DNA from: Cudoniella acicularis
Taxonomy: Eukaryota; Ascomycota; Leotiomycetes; Helotiales; Helotiaceae
Direction: 5' to 3'
Assembly: GCA_013054445.1 (NCBI GenBank)
Contig: JAAMPI010000709.1
Coordinates: forward strand, 1-27,666
DNA: 27,666 nucleotides
How positions within the stretch are numbered: the first letter of the stretch is position 1; each line of letters opens with the position of its first letter. Positions 10,509 to 19,070 of the stretch are shown piece by piece. The notes beneath the pieces were generated by a model, which searched no databases, was not told the origin of the DNA, and was given only the letters and a program-made list of their open reading frames with translations. The position numbers and the translations under genes were made by a program.

Positions 10509-10535
10509 CCCCGCGCCTTGGGGCTGGATCCGGGG
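10509..10535. promoter_or_regulatory. Two candidate CreA/Mig1 sites
   Basis: CCCCGC (10509-10514, GCGGGG on the other strand) and CCGGGG (10530-10535) both fit the CreA consensus SYGGRG. Paired, closely spaced sites are the usual functional arrangement for carbon catabolite repression. They lie within 30 bp of the XlnR-like box. Inference from consensus only. Confidence 0.35.
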
Positions 10536-10671
10536 GAAATTTAGAGGCTGAGAGACCCGAGTCAGCCGAAAAGAGTTGAGTTGATATGGCAAAGAGTTAT
10601 CGGTAGTTTCTGCAGTGAAAAATGACCGAAAAGTTGGGAAAAAGTGTTAGATTGAAGGCGTCTGATGTTTG

Positions 10672-10849
10672 GATGTGGACATCAACGCGAGTTTGCGGGG
10701 GTGAGAATCCAGACAATAGGGGCCGAAGCCGTGGCCGTCCACCTGAGTCCACGCAATATTTGTATGATGTCCACATCAAGTCCACTCGGTCTTTTTGTAA
10801 GTCCACAGCGACGCACATTTGAGATATGAATGTCCACTAGAAAGTCCAC
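10672..10849. repeat. Cluster of GTCCAC hexamers with an inverted 12-mer
   Basis: GTCCAC occurs at 10737, 10747, 10769, 10780, 10801, 10832 and 10844, and its reverse complement GTGGAC at 10675: eight copies in 175 bp. GATGTGGACATC (10672-10683) and GATGTCCACATC (10766-10777) are exact reverse complements. No coding frame explains this. It could be an array of binding sites for a regulator of the flanking genes, or the subterminal repeat region of a DNA-transposon or MITE remnant. Confidence 0.7.
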
Positions 10850-11163
10850 ACAGTAAGCAACTTGCTGGTCCAAAAGTAGTTAGTGAAGTTGAGGCGTTGA
10901 GAAAGAATCTACTCGTCAAGGTTGCCACCATCTTTTCGGTCATTGTGAGGAGTGGAGAGCCTAGCCAAGCTTTTCCACATGGCTTCCCCATACCCCAAAC
11001 CCCATACACCCCGGTTTTGTGGATCTTTGTTGCAATCCTATATCTTGCATTTTACCCTCGACCATTCTCAACATCAGAGTAAAACTCTGCATCTGGCATA
11101 TATCCCGACCACTTCATTCGCGGTGAACATCTAACCTCGCTTCTTTTCTCTGAAGTCGAAAAT

Positions 11164-13041
11164 ATGGAGATCCCAACAACGACCGAAGATACGAAGGCTG
11201 CAACGATACACCTGGAAAGCATGCAGGTCGACAATGCTACTCAGTATATGGATGATGTTGCTGCCCACCGTGGAGAGCTTATAGTCGAGGAGGAAAGAAA
11301 TATGGGACTGGCACAAACTGCGAAAACGCATTGGAGGGCGCTTACGTTTTGTAAGTAAAAGACTATGCACACTGACTCATGCATTCCTGTGATATCTGGT
11401 TCATCTCAAATCAAATGCGAAGGCTGACGGCATTTCAAGGTTGCGTGTCATTTACGGCAGGTCTCGTCTTCGGATACGATACCATTGTCAATGGTGCATC
11501 AATTGCCATGCCTTCATTTTTGTTGTACTTTGGTAAAGTGGGCCCAGACGGACTCTACCTGCCATCTGTTTGGACTTCTCTGTGGGTTGCAATGTCAGCT
11601 CTCATGCAAGCACTTGGAGCCTTCATCGTTGGTTTCATCTCGGATCGTTTCGGTAGAAAATGGCCTGCATCCGCAGCTGGAGCGATAACACTTGTTGGCT
11701 CAGCAGTTCAGTATACCGCTCAGGCGAGGGGGGTGTTGATGGCTGGAAAAATGGTGAATGGTTTGGGAGTCGGCGCACTTATGTCGATTGCTACTAGTTA
11801 TGCTTCTGAGGTGAGTTTCGCAAACTACACTGTGATCTTCAAGGGGACTGACATTTTGCAAGGTGGCTCCTCAGCGGCTTCGAGCAGTCGTGCAAGCTTC
11901 TCTGGTCATGTTTACCGTTCTCATGCAAGGTGCCGCACTCGGTATCATCCGCATTTTTGTCCCAAATATCAAGGAGCAGGCATTCCGAAATGTTATTGCT
12001 ATACAATGGCCAGTTGGTGCACTTGCGATGATTGCCTTTGCTTTCGTACCAGAGTCAGTCACTTCCTTTGACCCCAAACCATTTAACGCACGCAATTGAC
12101 AGGCAATATTTTAGGTCACCTGTGTATTTGATCGCCAATGGGCAACTTGAAAAAGCCGCAAAGGTCATGAAACTTCTTTACGGGGCTAGTACCGATACTG
12201 AAGCTCGTGTTGCGCACTTGATCAAGACAATTCGCGAAGAAGAGAAACACAATCTGCTTCACAGAGGTACTTACCTTGAATGTTTCAAAGGCCAAGACTT
12301 GAAACGGACTTTATCTGTAATATTTCTCTATACGAGCGCCAATTGGGCCGGCGCCGCATTCCTGGCTCAGAGCATTTACTTTCTCATCATTGCCGGGCTT
12401 CCAGCCATTCATGCATACGACATCTCTATCGGTGGCTTTGGACTTGCAATTCTCATTATTGTAAGCAGTTTTTATTGGATGGATAAAGTGCGGAGGCGTA
12501 CAGCTTTCATGGCAGGCTGTATAATCAATTTTCTGGTCATGCTCACAGTTGGTGGTCTGTACTACAAGTCCGGCACAGGTGCTCTGTGGGGCATTGCAGT
12601 TCTGATGTAAGTTTCTTCCTCCTCCAAAATGTATCATTTTAACCAATCTCGCACAGGAATATTCAGATTTCGCTCCAAACTAGTTTGCTTCAAGGGATGG
12701 GTTGGCCAATTGCCGCGGAGCTTTCCAGCTATCGACTTCGAGGCAAAACTATATCCATTGGGATTATGTCACAAACCCTATCTACTTGGGTTACTACGTT
12801 TGTTATGCCATACATTTATAATGTCGATGCTGGGAATCTTGGTGCACGTACTGGTTTTGTTTTCGCAGGAACGAGTGCCTTGATCATTGCAGGTACATGG
12901 TATTTTGTGCCGGATACGACTGGTATGACAGCAGAGGAGATTGATCATGCGTATGCCAGAGGAATTCCATCGAGAAAGATAAAGAAGGAGGTGGTGACTG
13001 AGCAAAGCGTCGATCAGAAGACAGACGGGTTGTCAGTGTAA
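11164..13041 (+). CDS. MFS sugar porter (hexose/alpha-glucoside transporter type)
   Basis: Five exons (11164-11350, 11440-11810, 11863-12053, 12115-12606, 12657-13041) join in frame to 541 aa. Every intron has a consensus donor (GTAAGT, GTGAGT, GTCAGT, GTAAGT) and an AG acceptor; CTGAC branch sites are clear in introns 1 and 2. Sugar-porter signatures are present: FGYDT in helix 1, GFISDRFGRK between helices 2 and 3, SEVAPQRLRA after helix 4, the PESPVYLI motif after helix 6, and GWPIAAELSSYRLRGKT near helix 10. A long soluble N-terminus (about 62 aa) and a charged C-terminal tail are cytosolic by family topology. The family moves sugars into the cell with protons. The EVAPQRLR and AAELSSYRLR forms resemble fungal maltose/alpha-glucoside permeases, but the substrate is not provable. 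It is divergent to the GH43 relic and appears intact. Confidence 0.92.
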
Positions 13042-13394
13042 CGAGACAAACGAAAGAATTCATTTCAATTCAATGTGTAGGAGGTGCGCATCCCTGATGC
13101 TTCGGTAATTACCATAGAAAGAATATTGCTAGGAATTTCAGAAAGCTAATTTTAAAACGAATTCTCAATTCAGAAATGCGGCGCTGAACTTTTCGCGCAG
13201 CCACTTGGCAGAAAGGGGAAAAAAGTATCAGAGAGGATTGTTGGGTGCGTTCGGATTGCGATGTTGACGTAAATTGTTGTATGGGCTTAAACAAATAATA
13301 AATTTATTCCCCGAAGGGAATTTGATGAGGTGACACGGATCTGCGACTGTCTGTAAATTTCTTCCAGCCTGGGAGAAAATAGAGATTTTCAATC
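13042..13394. other. Convergent intergenic gap
   Basis: About 350 bp between the converging 3' ends of the sugar transporter and the MYND-protein gene. It presumably contains both transcription terminators. No gene, repeat or RNA was recognised. Confidence 0.6.
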
Positions 13395-14956
13395 TCAGAT
13401 GTGGCTCTGGTTTGGCCCAATACTGTACCAGTACTGGTTCAAGTAGAAGACTTTGCCCTCAACTTCCTCCATCGCCTCGAGCATAGGACAAAGTCCTCGC
13501 CATTTGTTCATTTCGCCTTTTTGCGTGAAGTGCGCTCCCATCGTGGCAAGAATAGCCATCTCCTCTTTCATTTCGATTTCGTTGTATGTTGTGAAGAGTG
13601 TAGGATAAGGCGCCCGTGCCAGGTATTTGACAGTTGGGTTCCATTCGACTGACATTTCTTGAGAAAATCCAGATTGAAATGCGACCGCCAAGTGTGGTAT
13701 TTCAAAATGCTCCGTTTTGGCATATTCATGGTATGCTCCCTTCCAAAGACTGATGGATCTCGTGCGGCTGGCAGCTGTACACTTCGGACAGCATTCCATT
13801 TTCATAGAGCCACCTTGCCCAACTTGGGCGATCGTGTGGTCAGGAATTTCAAATCCGATCAGATCAACATGAACTTGTTGTAGTTGTGGGAGGAGATGGA
13901 GAAGTTCTTCAAACACAAGGATACTGGTTATTTCCCTCCCTGTTGCGCCAACAATATGAATCTTGAGCGATGTCATTGTATCGAGTTTTGGAAACGCCAT
14001 TTCCAATGCAGCCAGGGTAGTGAGTGGTATCGTCATGGTTCCAGATGCCAATCTCATGAAATTCCCAGCCATTTCTGCCGCGGGATTGTCCGAAAGAGGG
14101 ATCATGTCTGCATTTAGTCCAATGCCGAAATCTCCCTTATCCGAGATATTTGTGAAGTAGTCGTGCCAACTTTTCGCAGTGGAAAGTGGGATGAACGTGG
14201 TCCTGGGCACATCCGTGCAGACTACTTCAAAGTTCTTTCCAGACGTGCGATAATGTTGGATTGCAAACTTTTCGTCTTTGACCATCTGCTGAAAAGTCTC
14301 GCATTCTCTGATGGGGTGTGTTTGGGGGCAGGCTGTGCAGAAAGAGGTCGTACTGCACTTGTCACATATTTTAAGTTTTTCGCCTGTTCGAAGATGGAGT
14401 GCGGTTCGGTAGCAGTGACGGCAGTACGGCTCAAATCTAGAAAATATTTAGCTACTGGACAAGTGGGAATGAAAGCTGACGAGAGGAAAAAAGGATCAGA
14501 GAATAGAGCTATGCAATTGGCATGCAAGTTTGTGCCGACGGTTTCAAACGGGACATGGTACACACAAGACAAGACGCTGCTGATTCGCATCATATTTGGG
14601 ATATTGTGCTCTGAATCGTTCGATGTCTACCCACTGGAATGCGTGATCAGTCCTTGAAAGAAAGAACGAGGCAAATGGAGTGGTGATCTTACTTTCTCCG
14701 CACGAAGAACCGGCCAACTTCTGTGCTCGGGCGATATTTGCTCTCTTCGGTTATTCGCTGCGCGAAGAATCTTGCAAATTTGCTTATGCCCATTTTTCCA
14801 GTCCGCCTTTTGGCAATCCTGGGAGCAATACGAGACCCGTTTGCATGCTCCGCATTTGCTCAATTCGTGGGAAGATTCGAAACAGGCAAAACATATTGCT
14901 TGTTTAATGGCGATAATAGGAGTTGGTAGGTTAGAAGGTGGGCGGCTAGCATCCAT
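13395..14956 (-). CDS. MYND zinc-finger protein with MSS51-like C-terminal domain
   Basis: Three exons, 14956-14693, 14633-14562 and 14429-13395, join in frame to 456 aa. Intron 1 is 59 bp (GTAAGA donor, CTGAT branch site, CCAG acceptor). Intron 2 is 132 bp (GTACCA donor, GAG acceptor) and is less certain. The N-terminus holds a complete MYND finger: C22, C25, C35, C38, C44, C48, H57, C61. A second cysteine-rich cluster follows (PYCRHC...ICDKC...FCTACP). The long C-terminal domain (HIVGATGREI...FEELLHLLPQLQQVHVDLIG...MKMECCPKC) resembles the MSS51/zf-MYND C-terminal domain, where a hydrophobic sheet follows a zinc-binding module. MSS51 in yeast is a mitochondrial COX1 translation activator, but many fungal paralogues have unknown roles and no targeting peptide is evident here. 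It shares a divergent promoter region with the DHA2 transporter. Confidence 0.8.
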
Positions 14957-15516
14957 TATCGTTTCCCGTTCCAATTCCAGGAATGAAAAGAAGTGAAGGA
15001 CGGGAGACGGGAAGTTGATTGTACATGAGGCGATGACGCGCCCGCGCCCAAACAAGGTTACGCGAGAAAACGCGAGAAAACGCCAAAAGTATGCAGGCAA
15101 TTGTACACTGAAGGAGGGCAGCGCGCACTAGGAGGTAATGAGTGAGCACTAAGGGTAGCAGAAGTGCTTTTAGAGCCGCCCCTGAAAAAAGACCCTGAAG
15201 AAGGCCAGTACTTCGTAGAGGGTGAAGAGTATTCTCCGTAAAAGCTTTTTTGCTCACTATGAGTTAACAGTCAGCCTTGGCCTTTTTTATGCATAGCCAA
15301 GCTAGCCTAAACCCGGGGTTTTTCGGTTCCGATCCGTAATCTTATTCTTTTATTGCTGCATCTCTCTTCTTCATACCCTGATAATTTTACCTGGCGACAA
15401 CGGTTTCATGATCTGCCTTTTTGTGTTCACATCTGTGTGCTTTGCGCGTGTTACTTCTACGTTTGTTGTTGAAACCTGAAATTGGGTTCAACAGTTCTAG
15501 ACTTGTAGGTATAATT
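14957..15516. other. Divergent intergenic region, MYND gene and DHA2 transporter
   Basis: About 560 bp. An in-frame upstream extension of the MYND gene to an ATG at 15100 is open but has no conserved content, so the shorter start at 14956 is preferred. The transporter frame is likewise open upstream from an ATG at 15421, with a hydrophobic but unconserved segment; 15517 is preferred. No repeat or RNA gene is seen. Confidence 0.5.
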
Positions 15517-17530
15517 ATGACCCCAAGACAGTCAAACGAGGACCTATTGGCATGGCATAGTTCTGTTGAAAGTGATGCACAGGTCGCGAACGGTCAAACA
15601 TTTATTCTGCTGCAGGAAAATGTCAACTGTGCCGATATACAACCTACAAGGACAGTCAACGAGGCCTGTCCGGCTCCGGTGGAACAACTCCCCTCGGAGA
15701 ATCATCCATCGGAGGCAGAACCACAAGTATCCAGTGCTATCGAATCGGAACCTTGCACTGTACCGAAACCAACTGACCAGGAAGTGGAAAGCCTGGAGCT
15801 TGATCGCTATGTTTCGAGGTCCTCCGGTGATTCTAGAGGCTTGAGCACAGGTATATTAAATACCGCTGTTGCTAAGAGTCCATCGATAGCTGCTACTGTC
15901 AATACAACCGCAGAAGAGGACTCAGAAGAAGAGTCAGAATATCAATGCAACATTAAAATCGGTCTTGTTACTATTGGCTTGTTTCTGGGTTCATTTACCG
16001 CTGCTTTTGATGATAGTATTCTGGGTAAGTTGACCTACACCACTCTATTAAGATCAAACTAGCACAAAAAGCCAACTCCATCTCCGAAATTACAACCGAC
16101 TTTCATTCATTAGTTGATCCGGGGTGGTACGGATACTCCTACTTCCTTACTGTGGCACTTTGCGGCACCCTATACGCCTTTTTCAACGTCAAGCACACTT
16201 ATCTCACCGCACTATTAGTCTTAGAGGTGGGTTCCATTGTGTATGCTATTACTGTTAACCCTCCTATACTCATTGCGGGACGAGCTATTGCTGGGGTAGG
16301 CACCGCTGCACTGTTCACAAGAGGGATGGTAATCATTGGACTGGATGTCCCACTACGGAAACGTGCCACCTTTGTAGTGATTTTATCTAGCATGTTTGGA
16401 GTTTGGACCATTTTAGGACCTTTGCTTGGAGAGGCAATTACAGCTCGGTTGAATTGGAGATTGTGCTTCTCGCTAAATTTACCGTAAGTGCTGATGAGTG
16501 TTTGACTTACCTTGAAACTTACTGCCCCAGATTTGGCTTTGTGGCCCTGATAATCATCTTCATCTTTTTCGAGGAGCCTCGACGAAAAACCGAGTCTTCG
16601 ACCATCAAAGAAAAAATCGCGGTAATGGATCTTCCTGGAACCCTGTTCTTGACATACAGCTTGGCCTGCCTTGTTATAGGGATACAGCGGGGCGGTCTTT
16701 ACAACTGGTCGAATCCTTCGGCCTGGGATTGCTTGCTTGGCTGTGGGCTGATTGCCGTGGTCTTCGTGGGGATTGAGACTCGCTGTGGTGAAAATAGTAC
16801 CATCCCCCCTCGGATCGCGAGGCAACGGACAATTGCTGCAGGATGCATTTTCACTGCCACTGTCGCCATGGTTCTCTCAACTTACATCTCATACCTCCCA
16901 AACTACGCATTGCTCTAGAGCTATGATGGGAATTATTACATGATCCCGTATCTTGTCTCAATAACCCTCACTTCTCTAATCATTGGCGTCGCCATTACCA
17001 AACTTGGCTATTATAACCTCTTTGTCTTGGGCGGTGGTGTCATCTTCGCTGTTGGGTGTGGCTTACTTTACCTATTAGGGACGGGTGATGGTGCAGGTAC
17101 ATGGATTGGATACCAGCTTGTGGTAGGTATTGGCGCTGGTGCTTGTATCCAGATTCCATTTTTAAGCGTGCAAGCTGTCCTGCCACGAAAATACATGCCA
17201 AAGGAGATTGCCTTGATAGCATTCTTCAACGCGCTAGGTGGAATCGTGTCCGCCCCGATTGCAAACGCCGTTTCTTCCAATGAGCTAGTGAAGCAACTGC
17301 AAGCACGAGTCCCGCTACTTGATACAAACGTAATCGTCACTGCAGGGCTTTCGAACGTATAGGTGATACCGCCAGAATTCCTGCCAGCAGTGCTCGAGGC
17401 TTTCGACAAGACTCTCAACCGAACTTTTATATCTCCAATTGTTGCTGTATGTATTACTTTCCTTTGTAGTTTGGCCTTTGAATGGAAGACGGTAAAAGAG
17501 AAGGAACAGGACGTGGGGGAAAGAATGTAG
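15517..17530 (+). pseudogene. DHA2-type MFS drug/toxin efflux transporter with two in-frame stops
   Basis: Exons 15517-16024, 16063-16483 and 16531-17530 join in one frame. The first intron is only 38 bp (GTAAGT...AACTAG); the second is 47 bp. The product starts with a long acidic N-terminus. A 14-helix-type MFS core follows: TAAFDDSILA, DPGWYGYSYFLT, AGRAIAGVGTAALF, LGPLLGEAITARLNWRLCF (equivalent of GGxxxxxxxWRWxF), FEEPRR, STYISYLPNY and GIGAGACIQIPFLSVQ. A TAG at 16916-16918 interrupts the loop after YLPNY, where the usual FQ...SG stretch is also shortened or altered. A second TAG at 17360-17362 precedes a conserved tail (IPPEFLPAVLEAFDKTLNRT) ending at 17530. The rest of the frame is clean, so loss is recent or the stops are errors. 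Family members export drugs or secondary metabolites. Confidence 0.8.
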
Positions 17531-17740
17531 CCTCCCGTTCACTTTATTGCAGGTGAAACTATAATGTCTTCATTTCCCTTCTAATAAGTTTGGATTGTAA
17601 TGTTTCGAGCAAAATTCGGAGGTCATTACCTACATTCCACGTCGCGGTCGCGTCATGAAATGATCAAAACGTAATTTCTAAATTCTCTAACATGAAATTT
17701 AGGTTTCACAAGAAATGTGTGAAATCACTCACAACCATAC
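17531..17740. other. Short AT-rich spacer before the LTR-like element
   Basis: The 210 bp after the transporter stop show no gene or repeat that I can recognise. Confidence 0.5.
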
Positions 17741-18221
17741 TGTTACGACTGAGGATATATGGAAGTGAAGTTGGGTTACTAAAAGAGAGTATGAATTGCG
17801 AGTCTTGTCTAGTCTATAGAACAGCTTTTAGTGGGAGCTGTGTCCCTTATTTATAGGCTTCCGGTGCCCACATGCTACTGAGGTTCCTACTCATCTTCCT
17901 ACGCATAAACTACAGTAGTAGCTTATGCCTTGGCTCATATGATCAATGGCATCGTAGGATCTAAAGGCATAATAATCATAGCCGCTTCCTTAGAATCCTT
18001 CGTGTTGAAATCTCAAGGTCTTCGAGTCAAAAACGAGTGTATTCCATTAAGGAGAAGGTGACTACTGTACAGGAAGGGCTTCCAGAGCCTATAATTATNG
18101 GCGTGGCACCAGGCTAAAGCGTACCCTGAAACGGGTCTGCGACCCGAATCGCAACAACCTTCTTGCAAATACGTCCCCCACATGACGTCAGGGCCCCCCG
18201 TGCCTTTATAGAGCCGTAACA
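17741..18221. mobile_element. Probable solo LTR of a retrotransposon
   Basis: The 481-bp stretch begins TGTTACG and ends CGTAACA, an exact 7-bp inverted terminus with the TG...CA ends of retroviral-type LTRs. Inside are a TATA-like CTTATTTATAGG (17848-17859) and a GC-rich block before the 3' end. No internal coding region (gag, RT, integrase) is seen on either side, so it would be solo. The flanks (CATAC before, TTAAT after) are not a matching 5-bp target duplication, which leaves the boundaries unproven. One base at 18099 is ambiguous (N). The strand is not determined. Confidence 0.55.
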
Positions 18222-19070
18222 TTAATTAATAAAACCTCTTATCTTATATTACCCTAATAAAACCCTTACTTATAATCTTAATAATAACAACCACCTGGAA
18301 TTTCGGTATTCTAATACTAGGGATAAAATGGACAGGGTCAATTTGATTATTTCTTAACTCCTTATGCTTTTATAGCACTGCTAATAATAATTTTTTCAAA
18401 CCTTAACGGTACCTCTTAAAAACCTCAACCTTGACCCCTTGACATTTCGCCGCCTAATTCTGCCACCCATATAAAAAACCTCAGCCTAGGGCTGGGTTCA
18501 CCCGTCTATGGACAACTAGGTTTCTGCGAGACTGGCAAAAATCTAAGGAGCGAGGACGAACTTAGCTAGGGGATTTAACTTATTGAAGAATTAATTACAT
18601 AAACACGCGTGAGATCAGACGCACTGTGTGGACAAGTTCACGACTCGCGAATCGTGAATTATTCATTATGATCGTGAAGTGACCAAAATGAGAAAACGCA
18701 ATATACTCCTATATGTTGGATTTTCAGCGATATTTTTTATTATATCTGTAGTAAGAAGTGCGCTATATATATAGGCCCAAAGGCCCTGTAATTGCTACCT
18801 AATATAACTTATATAGAAAGTTCTAGCGTATACTTATAGCGCTTTGCTACTATATTTCTAAGCTTTGCCACCGCATTACTAACCCTTTAATAGAAGCTTC
18901 CAGCGCTTATAGGGCCTTCGCTACTGATATATAACACTATATCAACAAGACCTAATACATAAATGTAAATAAACAATTTTAACCATAACCTCAACGCCCT
19001 AAATATCTAACCCCCTATAAACAAGTCGCAACATGCTTCGATAATACAATATACTGAGAAATAGTAATAT
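18222..19070. repeat. AT-rich, repeat-derived stretch (RIP-like)
   Basis: About 850 bp very rich in TA dinucleotides, with no open frame. It contains an almost perfect palindrome at 18637-18658. Two diverged copies of a motif, CTTATAGCGCTTTGCTACT (near 18834) and CTTATAGGGCCTTCGCTACT (near 18906), suggest decayed tandem or transposon sequence. The composition resembles repeat-induced point mutation, but no index was calculated. It lies directly downstream of the ankyrin-HET gene. Confidence 0.55.

Larger units (their letters stand above)
10307..11163. other. Shared divergent intergenic region, GH43 relic and sugar transporter
   Basis: About 860 bp between two divergent genes. It contains one XlnR-like GGCTAA, two CreA-like SYGGRG sites and a cluster of GTCCAC hexamers (each listed separately). 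It also has a CCCC...GGGG hairpin-capable stretch at 10509-10523. No open frame here looks coding. The arrangement is that expected for co-regulated hydrolase and transporter genes, although the hydrolase is now broken. Confidence 0.6.

Noticed and set aside
14222..14593. 123-codon minus-strand open frame inside the MYND gene
   Set aside because: It spans intron 2 in a non-conserved frame; the zinc-binding residues appear only in the spliced frame.
16199..16825. 208-codon minus-strand open frame
   Set aside because: It lies opposite the DHA2 transporter exons, which have clear MFS motifs and splice sites; the antisense peptide has no recognisable content.
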